Assembly (NCBI GenBank): GCA_002698985.1
Contig: PAAY01000020.1
Coordinates: 58,424 to 122,423, forward strand
Direction: 5' to 3'
DNA length: 64,000 nucleotides
DNA from: Saprospirales bacterium
GTDB taxonomy: Bacteria; Bacteroidota; Bacteroidia; Chitinophagales; Saprospiraceae
Part shown: positions 9,044 through 17,561 of the stretch, one piece after another
Layout of the letters: each line of letters opens with the position of its first letter
How positions within the stretch are numbered: position 1 is the stretch's first letter
Position numbers and translations under genes: made by a program
Notes under the pieces: generated by a model
Databases searched by the model: none
Seen by the model: the letters and a program-made list of their open reading frames with translations, nothing else
Told to the model about the DNA's origin: nothing

Positions 9044-9919
9044 CTACTCCCTACTCACCTTCCTCCCCACCGGCTGCACCTTGTCCAGCAGCATGATTTT
9101 CTGCCAGATCTTATCGGCCAGGGCGTGGGCCAGCATTTCCACCTCGTTGACGGTTTTCAGCACTTCCGAGTCCTGGAAATCCTGTGCGTGCAGGGCTGCC
9201 AGTTTTGAGGTGATGGCCAGCAGTTCGGTGCAGTAGTCCAGGTAGCGGGAGAGCTGTTTGTGCGACAGTTGCCGGGCCGGCGATGAGGGGGTAGGGGGAA
9301 CACCTGCCAGCAGGTAGGCCGGGTCTTTGGTCAGTTGGTGCATGTCGATGATGTGGGCAATGCTGCGCAATCTGTGCAGCGAGGAGAGGGCCGCCCGGCG
9401 TTTGAGGCGGTTTTCGAGCGAAGCGAGGAAGAAAATAGCCAGCGACAGCAGGATGATTTCATTGATGGCGCTTTCGACGCCCTGCAACAGTTCCACCAGT
9501 CCGCTCTCACCTGCCGGGATGTAACGCACGGCCATGGCTACCATCCAAACGGCCAGGCCAATCAGCAATGAAATGGTGAGGAAAGTGAAAATGCGGACCT
9601 CCCAGATGGGCCTTGACAAACGAAGGAGTAGCTGGATGTTTGCCTTGGCAACATCTTCCAGCTCCAACGAAACTTTATTCAAACCTGAGCCAGGGAAACG
9701 TTCTTCAATCCGGTGTTGCAACTTGTCAAGAGTCTCCAGTATTTTATCGGGTTTGAGCTGGTCAAACTGGCCTTCGGGAAACCTTGTTTGCAAAAACATA
9801 TTCTCAATTTTGGCAGGAAGATAAAAATCCGCTTCAACAATCGTCGGCAAAGCCTGTTCTTTGCAGGATTCCGACCAATTACTGTTGATGAAGAAAACCG
9901 TTTCCGGCAATGCATACAA
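9044..9919 (-). CDS. Unknown two-helix membrane protein
   Basis: 291 residues if translation begins at the TTG at 9919; a TTG at 9910 or the ATG at 9799 (251 residues) are alternatives. The longest form overlaps the divergent ATPase gene head to head by 10 bp, which leaves no promoter space, yet residues 1-40 look coding. Two strong membrane helices: IFTFLTISLLIGLAVWMVAM and INEIILLSLAIFFLASL. The flanking parts are helical and charged (LETLDKLQHRIEERF; LSRYLDYCTELLAIT). The distal coding end lies in CTACTCCC repeat words, so the last few residues (RKVSRE) may be repeat-derived. No known family recognised. Confidence 0.65.
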   Translation of the reverse strand: MYALPETVFFINSNWSESCKEQALPTIVEADFYLPAKIENMFLQTRFPEGQFDQLKPDKILETLDKLQHRIEERFPGSGLNKVSLELEDVAKANIQLLLRLSRPIWEVRIFTFLTISLLIGLAVWMVAMAVRYIPAGESGLVELLQGVESAINEIILLSLAIFFLASLENRLKRRAALSSLHRLRSIAHIIDMHQLTKDPAYLLAGVPPTPSSPARQLSHKQLSRYLDYCTELLAITSKLAALHAQDFQDSEVLKTVNEVEMLAHALADKIWQKIMLLDKVQPVGRKVSRE

Positions 9920-11376
9920 GCATAAAAACCCTGAAAGAACTCAAAGCCAGTGGATGCCAGCCCCGTTCCGTCAAGGAAGAGCTGAGGGCCAACCTGCTGA
10001 AAAAACTAAGAGCCAAAGAGCCCGTTTTCGAGGGCATCATCGGCTTTGACGACACCGTTCTGCCCGACATCGAGCGGGCGGTGCTTTCCCGTCACAACAT
10101 TCTTTTGCTCGGCCTGCGCGGGCAGGCCAAAACCCGGATAGCCCGCCTGTTGGTCAACCTGCTGGACGAATACATCCCCGTGGTGGCCGGCAGCGAGCTG
10201 AACGACGATCCCCTGCAGCCCATGTCCCGCTACGCCAAAGACCTCATTGCCGAAAAAGGCGATGACACCCCCATCGAATGGCTGCACCGCAGCGAGCGCT
10301 ATGTGGAAAAATTGGCCACCCCCGATGTGAGCATCGCCGACCTCATCGGCGACGTGGACCCCATCAAGGCTGCCACGCTCAAACTGCCTTATTCCGACGA
10401 AAGGGTCATTCACTTTGGCCTGGTGCCCCGGGCACACCGCAGCATCTTCGTCATCAACGAGCTGCCCGACCTCCAGGCACGCATCCAGGTGTCGCTCTTC
10501 AACATCTTGCAGGAAGGGGACCTCCAAATCCGAGGTTTCAAACTGCGCCTGCCGCTGGACATTCAGTTCGTTTTTACCGCCAACCCGGAAGACTACACCA
10601 ACCGGGGCAGCATCATCACCCCGCTGAAAGACCGCATCGAAAGCCAGATACTGACCCATTACCCGAAAACGGTTGACGTTGCGAAGCGAATAACCGAACA
10701 GGAAGCCAAACCGGCCCCCGAACAGAAGTCCAGCATCACCGTTCCGGAGCTACTCTCCACCCTGCTGGAGGAGGTGGCCTTTGCCGCCCGCGAAAGCGAA
10801 CTGGTGGATGAGAAAAGCGGGGTGTCGGCCCGCCTCAGCATCTCCGGTTACGAAAACCTGCTGAGCACCGCAGAGCGCCGCATGCTCCTCAATGGTGAAT
10901 CATCCGCCACCGCACGCATCACCGACTTTTGGGGCGTGGTGCCGGCCATCACCGGAAAGGTGGAGCTGGTTTACGAAGGTGAGCAGGAAGGCCCATACGC
11001 CGTGGCCCTGCACCTCATTGGCGAGGCCGTCAAAAAGGTGTTCTTGCAGTACTTCCCCAATCCCGACAAGCTGCGCAAAGGCCAGGAGCGGGACCCTTAC
11101 GGCGTCATCAAGGCCTGGTTCGCCGGTGGCAACGAGGTGAACCTGCTCAATGATGCCCCGGAGGAAGAATACCGCAAGGAACTGGAAAAAGTGTCGGGCC
11201 TCAAGCGCCTGGTGGACAAAGCCGGCGTGCCCGAGGAACACCGCTACCTGTTCATGGAACTGGTACTGCACGGCCTGTCGGAGTTCAACGTCATCAACAA
11301 AAACCTGGTGGAAGCCACCCTGACCTTCAACGACAGCCTGGCCGGCCTCCTCCGCGACGACGATGGATTGGAGTAG
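9910..11376 (+). CDS. AAA+ ATPase of the magnesium-chelatase/MoxR type
   Basis: 488 residues. It has an AAA+ core with the variant P-loop GLRGQAKT (about residues 65-72), Walker B-like IFVINELPDL, and the sensor-1 region FVFTANPEDY. The organisation resembles the I subunit of magnesium chelatase (BchI/ChlI) and MoxR-group ATPases, but no chelatase or VWA partner lies beside it, and the window has no chlorophyll genes. In Bacteroidota this protein is usually annotated as magnesium chelatase; a chaperone-like remodelling role is more likely (inference). Its start overlaps the start region of the divergent membrane protein gene. Confidence 0.82.
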   Translation: MHTSIKTLKELKASGCQPRSVKEELRANLLKKLRAKEPVFEGIIGFDDTVLPDIERAVLSRHNILLLGLRGQAKTRIARLLVNLLDEYIPVVAGSELNDDPLQPMSRYAKDLIAEKGDDTPIEWLHRSERYVEKLATPDVSIADLIGDVDPIKAATLKLPYSDERVIHFGLVPRAHRSIFVINELPDLQARIQVSLFNILQEGDLQIRGFKLRLPLDIQFVFTANPEDYTNRGSIITPLKDRIESQILTHYPKTVDVAKRITEQEAKPAPEQKSSITVPELLSTLLEEVAFAARESELVDEKSGVSARLSISGYENLLSTAERRMLLNGESSATARITDFWGVVPAITGKVELVYEGEQEGPYAVALHLIGEAVKKVFLQYFPNPDKLRKGQERDPYGVIKAWFAGGNEVNLLNDAPEEEYRKELEKVSGLKRLVDKAGVPEEHRYLFMELVLHGLSEFNVINKNLVEATLTFNDSLAGLLRDDDGLE

Positions 11377-11625
11377 GGAGTAGGGAGTAGGGAGTAGGGA
11401 GGCGCTAGCCACCCCATCTCCGTGGAACTCTGTGCTCATACTCTGTGGAACTCTGTGAAATAACTCTGCTTTACTCTGCGGTTTCTTTGAGAGTTTAGGG
11501 TGTAAGGTATAGGGTTTGGGGAGCTAGCTCTTTTCATCCCTCATCCCTCATCCCTCATCCCTGAAATAGGGTGGTAGTTGTTTAATCTCGATTTTTCCGT
11601 TCACCAATTAAACCATTTTCCAACA
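11377..11625. repeat. Intergenic short-word repeat tract
   Basis: GGAGTAGG words (11370-11400), then CTCTGTGGAACTCTGTG words (reverse of the CACAGAG family, 11420-11480), then GTTTAGGGTGTAAGG and CCCTCATCCCTCATC (11535-11562). No gene is seen. Confidence 0.85.
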
Positions 11626-12246
11626 ATGATGCGCCTTTTACTGATCCCGGCTTTTGCCTTGTTTTTTCTTTCCCTCGCTGCGCAATCTGGCGACGATTAT
11701 GCGGCGCAGATCGCTGAATTTCGTGAGCACTACAAAGAAGAATTCAAAGCCGATCCGCGGGCGCCGCTGAAAACGGATGAGGAATTGGCAGCCATGCGCT
11801 TTTACCCACCGGATCCTTCCTACCGGGTGGAGGCCGTTTTTGTGGCTACGCCTGAGGCCAAACCTTTTGAGATGGCCACTTACTCGGGCATCACAAAGCC
11901 TTATCGCAAATACGGTGTGTTGCTATTTGAATTGAACGGCAAAAAGCTCAAGCTGGCCGTTTACGAAAGCCTGCGGTTGAAAAACATGCCCCAGTTCAAA
12001 GACCACCTCTTTCTGCCTTTTAAAGACGCCACCAATGGCGAGGAAACCTACGGCGGCGGCAGGTACATCGACCTGAGTAGCGCCGACATCGTGGACGGGA
12101 AGCTGGTGCTTGATTTCAACAAGGCTTACAACCCCTGGTGCTGCTATTCCGACGGCTATTCCTGCCCCATACCACCCACCGAAAATCACCTGGATGTGCC
12201 CATCAGGGCCGGTGAAATGATGTATGCCGGTGAGCACAAACACTGA
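11626..12246 (+). CDS. DUF1684 family secreted protein
   Basis: 206 residues from ATG 11626 (a second ATG follows directly). The signal peptide is LLLIPAFALFFLSLAAQ. The conserved DUF1684 landmarks are present: YRVEAVF, YGVLLFELNGKKLKLAVYE, FKDATNGEETYGGGRYIDL, LDFNKAYNPWCCY and CPIPPTENHLDVPIRAGE. Biochemical function is not known for the family. It ends 10 bp before the next gene's ATG, so the two are probably co-transcribed. Confidence 0.88.
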   Translation: MMRLLLIPAFALFFLSLAAQSGDDYAAQIAEFREHYKEEFKADPRAPLKTDEELAAMRFYPPDPSYRVEAVFVATPEAKPFEMATYSGITKPYRKYGVLLFELNGKKLKLAVYESLRLKNMPQFKDHLFLPFKDATNGEETYGGGRYIDLSSADIVDGKLVLDFNKAYNPWCCYSDGYSCPIPPTENHLDVPIRAGEMMYAGEHKH

Positions 12247-12256
12247 CAGCAGCAGC

Positions 12257-13039
12257 ATGAAACTGTTCACGGACATGATGGGGCGCCAGGTGCAGGTTCC
12301 CTTTCCGCCACAGCGGATCGTTTCGCTGGTGCCCTCACAAACCGAACTGCTGGCCGACCTCGGACTGGATGCCGAAGTGGTGGGCATCACCAAATTTTGC
12401 GTCCACCCGGAAGCGTGGTTCCGGAACAAAACCAGGGTGGGTGGCACCAAACAACTGCACCTGGACCGCATCCGTGACCTGAAACCCGACCTCATCATCG
12501 GCAACAAGGAGGAAAACGTCAAAGAGCAGGTGGAGGCGCTGGCCGGCGAGTTCCCGGTCTGGATGAGCGATGTGACAGACTTCGAATCAGCACTGAAAAT
12601 GATAGAATCCGTCGGAGCGCTGGTTGGCAGAGCCGAAAAAGGCCGGGAACTGAGTGCGGTCATTCGCCGGGCTTTTTCTTCCCTTCGGCAAAACAGGCCT
12701 GCGGTCCGGGCGGCTTACTTCATCTGGAGGCAACCCTGGATGGTTGCCGGAGGCGACACCTTCATTCATCATATGATGGCACTGGCCGGTTTTGAGAATG
12801 TTTTCGCCCACCTGAAGCGGTATCCCGAAGTTGGCGCAGCCGAAGTGAAAGCGGCGCAGCCGGATGTACTGCTGCTTTCTTCTGAGCCCTATCCTTTCAA
12901 AGAAAAGCACCTTGCCGAGGCCCGTGTCCTGGCAGACAACTGCCGCACCCTGCTGGTTGACGGCGAAATGTTTTCCTGGTACGGCAGCCGGATGTTGATG
13001 GCTGCGGATTATTTGGCTAATTTGCGTTCGCATTGCTGA
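12257..13039 (+). CDS. Helical-backbone metal receptor / BtuF-like binding protein
   Basis: 260 residues from ATG 12257; the longer open frame from 12224 overlaps DUF1684 and is disfavoured. TroA/BtuF superfamily: FTDMMGRQVQVPFPPQRIVS, LVPSQTELLADLG, GITKFCVHPEAW, LKPDLIIGNKEEN and WYGSRMLMAADYL. It lacks a signal peptide, unlike real ABC-transporter binding proteins, and no permease or ATPase is adjacent. Cytoplasmic homologues exist in Bacteroidota; ligand (cobamide or metal chelate) is unknown. Confidence 0.82.
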   Translation: MKLFTDMMGRQVQVPFPPQRIVSLVPSQTELLADLGLDAEVVGITKFCVHPEAWFRNKTRVGGTKQLHLDRIRDLKPDLIIGNKEENVKEQVEALAGEFPVWMSDVTDFESALKMIESVGALVGRAEKGRELSAVIRRAFSSLRQNRPAVRAAYFIWRQPWMVAGGDTFIHHMMALAGFENVFAHLKRYPEVGAAEVKAAQPDVLLLSSEPYPFKEKHLAEARVLADNCRTLLVDGEMFSWYGSRMLMAADYLANLRSHC

Positions 13040-13139
13040 AACGGTACTTTCATCTGACAAAATCTCCTTAATACTGTATCATTCTTCGTCAACCAGAGTT
13101 AATTGTAGGCAATCAAAAATTCCTCAACCGGCAGATCTC

Positions 13140-14807
13140 ATGTTTAAGTACGCGCTCACGTTCTTCCTCTTTTTTTCTTTCGCTTCGGCCTTCGGCCAAC
13201 TGTCGCTCGACTGCAACAGCCAGCCCATCAGGCCCATCCTGCTCAGGGTGACCACCGGCACCGATGTGCAAAATCTCATCGGCGAGACCAACCGGGCCCT
13301 TCCCGGCAACATCGGGTTGGCATTGCAGAAGGTGGTCAGCGAGCGCTTCGGCTATTACCTGCTCCAATACCGCAGCGAACCCCTCATCGTCTCCATCCTG
13401 GATTACCTCAAAGGGCAGCCCGGCGTTATCAGCGCCGAATTCGACCAGCCACTCATGTTTCGCGACTCCATACCCAACGACAACTTTTACCCACAGCAGT
13501 GGAACCTGGAAAAGATTGAATTGCCCCCGGTGTGGTCCGTCTCAACCGGCGGAAACACCCTGAACGGGGATGAAATCGTCCTCGCCATCATGGACAGTGG
13601 ATTCGATATCAACCAGGAAGATCTCCAGGCCAATCTGTGGTTCAACGAAGATGAAATACCCGGCGACGGAATCGACAACGATGGGAACGGCTATGCAGAT
13701 GACATCCATGGATGGAATTTCAGGCTCAACACCCGGGTTTACAGTGTGGAGGACCACGGTACCTGGGTGGCGGGCGTACTCGGCGCTGCCGGCAACAATG
13801 GGATGGGAGTGGCAAGTCCATCCTGGAACGTCAAAGTGATGTACCTCGAAGTGCGAAATACAGAACATGTAATCGAGGCCCTTGAATATGTACTCGATAT
13901 GCGCGAGCGATACAACGCAACGAATGGCGCCAAAGGAGCTTACGTGGTGGCCGTCAATGGTTCTTTTGGCTTCGACAAAAGGTTTTGCAATGAATACCCT
14001 GCCTGGAGCCCATTGTACGACCCCCTCGGACAGGCAGGTGTCCTCAACGTTGCTCCACCCGCAAACGAAGACTGGAACGTGGACCAGATTGGCGATGTGC
14101 CGACTACCTGCACCAGTGATTATCTCCTGACGGTTACGAGCTCAAACATCCTGGACGAAAGGCCTACCATTGGTGCATATGGCCCGGTATCCATCGATGT
14201 CGCAGCTCCTGGAAGAGACATCTATACCACTTACAAGGGCAATGAATACGAAGAAAACTACGGTGGCAATTCGCTGGCTTCACCTCTTGTGGCGGGTTTC
14301 GTGGGGCTGCTCTACAGCCTGCCTTGTGAAGACCTGGCCCAACTCATGAAAGACGACCCCGCTGCCACGGCTTTGCTGATGAAGGAGGCCATTCTGAATT
14401 CCGTGGACCCCCTGCCCGACTTTGCCGGAAAAACCGTGACAGGAGGAAGAATCAATGCCCGCAAAGCCATGGAATACCTGCACGCCTATTGCACCGCCCG
14501 CCCGGAAGAAAGGAATGCCGGTAACTTCAAAGAACTCTACTTCGGAGAGCCGAACATCATTCGCCTGTATCCAAACCCCGTTGCCGACCAGCTTAACGTC
14601 GAGTACAGCGTGGATCATTTCGGCACCCTCGAGATTGCGATCATGAACTCCTTTGGACAGATTTTACAGGTTCCGCAAAGTACCGAAACGGCACCTTTTG
14701 AAAAGCAAAGGACAAGCCTCGATGTGGCACACCTGCCTTCCGGTACCTATTACATAACCATCGTCGGCAATGAGGACAAAGCGACTGAGAAATTCATCAA
14801 GCTCTGA
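13140..14807 (+). CDS. Subtilisin-like S8 serine peptidase with T9SS type A sorting domain
   Basis: 555 residues. Signal peptide MFKYALTFFLFFSFASAFGQ, an N-terminal propeptide-like part to about residue 120, then the S8 domain. The catalytic triad is D152 (IMDSGFD), H206 (DHGTWVAGVLG) and S378 (GNSLASP, a variant of GTSMASP); N309 (PPANED) is a likely oxyanion residue. The C-terminus (RLYPNPVADQLNVEY ... LPSGTYYITIVG ... KFIKL) is a type A sorting domain that directs export through the type IX system and surface attachment. Stand-alone gene, 100 bp after the binding-protein gene. Confidence 0.9.
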   Translation: MFKYALTFFLFFSFASAFGQLSLDCNSQPIRPILLRVTTGTDVQNLIGETNRALPGNIGLALQKVVSERFGYYLLQYRSEPLIVSILDYLKGQPGVISAEFDQPLMFRDSIPNDNFYPQQWNLEKIELPPVWSVSTGGNTLNGDEIVLAIMDSGFDINQEDLQANLWFNEDEIPGDGIDNDGNGYADDIHGWNFRLNTRVYSVEDHGTWVAGVLGAAGNNGMGVASPSWNVKVMYLEVRNTEHVIEALEYVLDMRERYNATNGAKGAYVVAVNGSFGFDKRFCNEYPAWSPLYDPLGQAGVLNVAPPANEDWNVDQIGDVPTTCTSDYLLTVTSSNILDERPTIGAYGPVSIDVAAPGRDIYTTYKGNEYEENYGGNSLASPLVAGFVGLLYSLPCEDLAQLMKDDPAATALLMKEAILNSVDPLPDFAGKTVTGGRINARKAMEYLHAYCTARPEERNAGNFKELYFGEPNIIRLYPNPVADQLNVEYSVDHFGTLEIAIMNSFGQILQVPQSTETAPFEKQRTSLDVAHLPSGTYYITIVGNEDKATEKFIKL

Positions 14808-14875
14808 TCGTGCATTTTTGGCGGACAATTTTTTTCGAAATGTTTTTCTTTCTTCGTGAAACCGCTATTTTTGCA

Positions 14876-14883
14876 CCCGCCTT
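14876..14883 (+). promoter_or_regulatory. Candidate -7 element of tRNA-Arg / rpmB operon
   Basis: TATTTTTG matches TAnnTTTG, 54 bp before tRNA-Arg. The -33 region is T-rich but has no clean TTG at 19 bp. Confidence 0.5.
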
Positions 14884-14937
14884 TGAAAAAGGGCACCTTG
14901 AAACGAATGAAAAGGGTCTGAAAAGCCCCGCTAAATT

Positions 14938-15011
14938 GGCTCCGTAGCTTAATTGGATAGAGCACCTGACTACGGATCAGGAGGTTGAAGGTTCGAGTCC
15001 TTCCGGAGTCA
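14938..15011 (+). tRNA. tRNA-Arg(ACG)
   Basis: 74 nt. The acceptor arms GGCTCCG and CGGAGTC pair (one G-T), discriminator A. Anticodon stem CCTGA/TCAGG encloses loop CTACGGA, anticodon ACG, which reads CGN arginine codons after A34 deamination. T-arm contains GGTTCGAGTCC. CCA is not encoded. It lies directly upstream of the ribosomal protein cluster, probably in the same transcript. Confidence 0.96.
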
Positions 15012-15033
15012 CTCAAAGTGAAAAATAATCATC

Positions 15034-15282
15034 ATGGCAAGAGTTTGTGAGCTTACAGGCAAGCGCCCGATTACCGGAAACAAAGTTTCCCACTCAAACC
15101 GGAAAACCAAGCGCCGCTTCATTCCGAACATTCAGAAGAAGCGCTTCTATGTTCCGGAACTGGATAAGTGGGTTACATTGAAAGTTTCCTCCTCCACTAT
15201 CCGCACCATCAACAAGTACGGCCTCTACGACTACATCAAGAAGTTGCACGCCAAAGGACAGGCGCTTGACATCAAACTTTAA
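15034..15282 (+). CDS. rpmB: Ribosomal protein bL28
   Basis: 82 residues, start MARVCELTGKRPITGN, the conserved L28 N-terminus, with KVSHSNRKTKRRF and SSSTIRTINKYGL following. Large-subunit protein. First of three short genes (rpmB-rpmG-DUF4295) with 22- and 70-bp spacings, followed by ftsY, a standard Bacteroidota order. Confidence 0.97.
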   Translation: MARVCELTGKRPITGNKVSHSNRKTKRRFIPNIQKKRFYVPELDKWVTLKVSSSTIRTINKYGLYDYIKKLHAKGQALDIKL

Positions 15283-15304
15283 TCCTTAATACCTCTCTGG
15301 TAAA

Positions 15305-15493
15305 ATGGCTAAGAAAGCAAAAGGCAACCGCATCCAGATCATCCTCGAGTGTACCGAGCAAAAAGGTACAGGCGTACCGGGTATTTCCCGCTATGTTACC
15401 CAAAAGAACCGCCGTAACACCCCTGAGCGTTTGGAGTTGAAAAAGTACAATCCATTCCTCAAGCGTTACACCGTTCACAAGGAGATCAAGTAA
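15305..15493 (+). CDS. rpmG: Ribosomal protein bL33
   Basis: 62 residues, [19 protein letters not shown], with [20 protein letters not shown]. It lacks the zinc-binding CxxC pairs seen in the Zn-plus form of L33, so it is the zinc-independent type. Large-subunit protein at the tRNA exit region, co-transcribed with rpmB. Confidence 0.96.
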   Translation: MAKKAKGNRIQIILECTEQKGTGVPGISRYVTQKNRRNTPERLELKKYNPFLKRYTVHKEIK

Positions 15494-15563
15494 TTTCGGC
15501 CCGGTGTTGGCGCAGTCCAAACCATCGCTGAACTGAAGTGTTAACAGACAAATTCTTTAAGTC

Positions 15564-15737
15564 ATGGCAAAAGTTTCGAAAAACGCAAGGGTAGCACAAA
15601 GATCTGCCAACGCCGGTTCCGGCCGTGATCACGTAAAGGTGATCAAGCCCGTCAAAGATCCCAAGACCGGAAAATACACCTACAAAGAGGTGATGATCCA
15701 CAAGGATAAGGTCAAAGAATTCTTTGACAAAAAGTAA
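15564..15737 (+). CDS. DUF4295 family small basic protein (Bacteroidota-specific, ribosome-associated)
   Basis: 57 residues, start ATG 15564 (MAKVSKNARVAQRSAN) and end EFFDKK. It is strongly basic. The position after rpmG and the sequence identify the DUF4295 family, found almost only in Bacteroidota. I recall that a Bacteroidota-specific large-subunit protein (called bL38) was reported in a Flavobacterium ribosome structure and may be this family; I cannot verify that here. A ribosomal role is also suggested by charge and context. Confidence 0.9.
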   Translation: MAKVSKNARVAQRSANAGSGRDHVKVIKPVKDPKTGKYTYKEVMIHKDKVKEFFDKK

Positions 15738-15763
15738 TGTGCGGCCGTTTTGCTGCCAAGCTG

Positions 15764-15803
15764 CAAAGGCTTTTCTTGCACCCATGTGGAAGAAAAGCCT
15801 TTG
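15764..15803 (+). terminator. Hairpin terminator after the rpmB operon
   Basis: A 14-bp perfect inverted repeat (CAAAGGCTTTTCTT / AAGAAAAGCCTTTG) with a 12-nt loop lies 26 bp after the DUF4295 stop. It is followed by TCGTTTG rather than a pure T-run, so it may be an imperfect terminator or a 3'-end stabiliser. Confidence 0.6.
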
Positions 15804-15844
15804 TCGTTTGTAGCTGGTCCATTGGTAGGAGTTTGAAAGGGATT

Positions 15845-15895
15845 ACCTCAACCCCAACCTCTCTAAACCTCTCTAAACCCCTCTCAACCAAAAGT
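15845..15895. repeat. Short-word repeat, CCTCTCTAAA family
   Basis: Degenerate copies of CCTCTCTAAACC / CCCCTCTCAACC just before ftsY; the reverse complement of the 3.2-kb and 23.7-kb repeats. Confidence 0.8.
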
Positions 15896-15924
15896 TCAAC
15901 TAATATTAAATACACCAAACAACC

Positions 15925-16893
15925 ATGAGTTTCTTTAAAAAATTCTTTACAAAGGAAAAGAAAGAAGACCTCGACAAGGGGCTTGAAAAAACGAAAACAG
16001 GCTTTTTTGAAAAGCTCACCAAAGCGGTTGCCGGCAAGTCAACCATCGATGTAGAAGTGCTGGACGAACTGGAGAACATCCTCATCTCCAGCGATGTGGG
16101 CCTGGATACCACCATCAAAATCATCGAGCGCATTGAAAAGCGGGTGGCCGAAGACAAATACCTCAACGCCAGTGAGCTGGATTCCATCATGCGTGACGAG
16201 ATCGTGCGCCTGCTGGAGGAAAACAACACCGAAGACCTCGACGATTTCGATGTTCCCGAAGGCAAAAAACCTTATGTGCTGCTGGTAGTGGGCGTTAACG
16301 GTGTCGGCAAAACAACCACCATCGGAAAACTCGCCCATCAGTTCAAACTCAAAGGCAAAAAGGTGGTGATCGGCGCCGGCGATACCTTCCGGGCTGCCGC
16401 TGTTGACCAGCTCAAAATATGGTCGGAAAGGGTAGGCTGCGACTTTTACAGCAAAGGCATGAACACCGACCCGGCGGCCGTGGCCTACGAAACCACCGAC
16501 TACGCCATCAAAAACGATTGTGACGTCGCCATCATCGACACAGCCGGCCGCCTGCACACCAAAGTGAATCTGATGAACGAACTGGGCAAAATCAAGCGCT
16601 CCGTCGGCAAAAGGCTGGAAGGCGCCCCCCACGATGTGCTGCTGGTGCTGGATGCCACCACCGGGCAAAATGCCATCGAGCAGGCCAAACAGTTTACTGC
16701 GGCCACGGAGGTTACCTGTCTGGCGCTTACCAAACTGGACGGCACTGCCAAAGGCGGCGTGGCCATCGGTATCTCCGACCAGTTCAAAATCCCTATCAAA
16801 TACATAGGTGTAGGTGAGGAAATCGACAAGCTGCAAGTCTTCAACAAGCGCATCTTCGTGGAGTCGCTGTTCAAAAGGCCGGAAACGGTGTGA
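15925..16893 (+). CDS. ftsY: Signal recognition particle receptor FtsY
   Basis: 322 residues. Short basic N-terminus (MSFFKKFFTKEKKEDL) with no long acidic A domain, then the helical N domain and the GTPase G domain: G1 GVNGVGKT at 123-130, DTFRAAAVDQL, G3 DTAGRLHTK and G4 TKLDGTAKGG. It docks ribosome-SRP complexes at the inner membrane for co-translational insertion. Position after the ribosomal genes is conserved in the phylum. The downstream gap is filled with repeats; no terminator is obvious. Confidence 0.97.
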   Translation: MSFFKKFFTKEKKEDLDKGLEKTKTGFFEKLTKAVAGKSTIDVEVLDELENILISSDVGLDTTIKIIERIEKRVAEDKYLNASELDSIMRDEIVRLLEENNTEDLDDFDVPEGKKPYVLLVVGVNGVGKTTTIGKLAHQFKLKGKKVVIGAGDTFRAAAVDQLKIWSERVGCDFYSKGMNTDPAAVAYETTDYAIKNDCDVAIIDTAGRLHTKVNLMNELGKIKRSVGKRLEGAPHDVLLVLDATTGQNAIEQAKQFTAATEVTCLALTKLDGTAKGGVAIGISDQFKIPIKYIGVGEEIDKLQVFNKRIFVESLFKRPETV

Positions 16894-17561
16894 CGCGTGA
16901 CTCGTGACGCGTAACTCGTGACGCGTGACTCGTAACTCGTAACAAACGTGACAGACGTGACGAGCGTGACAAACGTAGCTGGTAGCTCGTGGCTCGTGGC
17001 TCGTAGTTGATTCTGCTAAACCCTTTTCTTTTTAACCACAGAGTTAAGCAGAGTTGTTATACAGAGTTGAACAGAGTATTCCTGGTAACCGACAACATCC
17101 TCATAATCCCCATAATCCCCATAATCCCCATAATCCCCATAATCCCCATAATCCCCATAATCCCATAATCCCCTATAATCCTCTATAATCCTCTATAATC
17201 CCCATAATCTTCTATAAACCACAGCGTTACGGGAGTTGAAAACAGAGTTGAACAGAGTATTCCTGGTAACCGATAACATCCTCATAATCCTCATAATCCC
17301 CATAATCCCCATAATCCCCATAATCCTCTATAATCCCCATAATCTTCTATAAACCACAGAGTTAAGCAGAGTTGTTATACAGAGATGAACAGAGTATTCC
17401 TGGTAACCGACAACATCCTCATAATCCCCATAATCCCCATAATCCTCTATAATCCCCATAATCTTCTATAAACCACAGAGTTACGGGAGTTGAAAACAGA
17501 GTTGAACAGCGTAGTCCTGCCAACTCAACTTACAACTTACAACCTACAACTTACAACCTCC
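16894..17561. repeat. 668-bp intergenic short-word repeat tract
   Basis: No gene. Three word families: GTGACTCGTAACTCGTGACGCG (16894-17010); three to four approximate copies of a longer block starting ACCACAGAGTTAAGCAG and ending CCTGGTAACCGA (17034-17090, 17216-17273, 17352-17411, 17472-17513); and runs of CCCATAATC/CTCTATAATC (17100-17215, 17280-17350, 17415-17470). The last part is CTTACAACTTACAACC (17525-17560). The longer blocks alternate with the CATAATCC runs, giving a period of roughly 120-180 bp. Confidence 0.9.

Noticed and set aside
17093..17480. CRISPR-like array of CATAATCC words
   Set aside because: Units are 9-12 bp, vary in length and have no unique spacers of constant size; no cas genes in the window.
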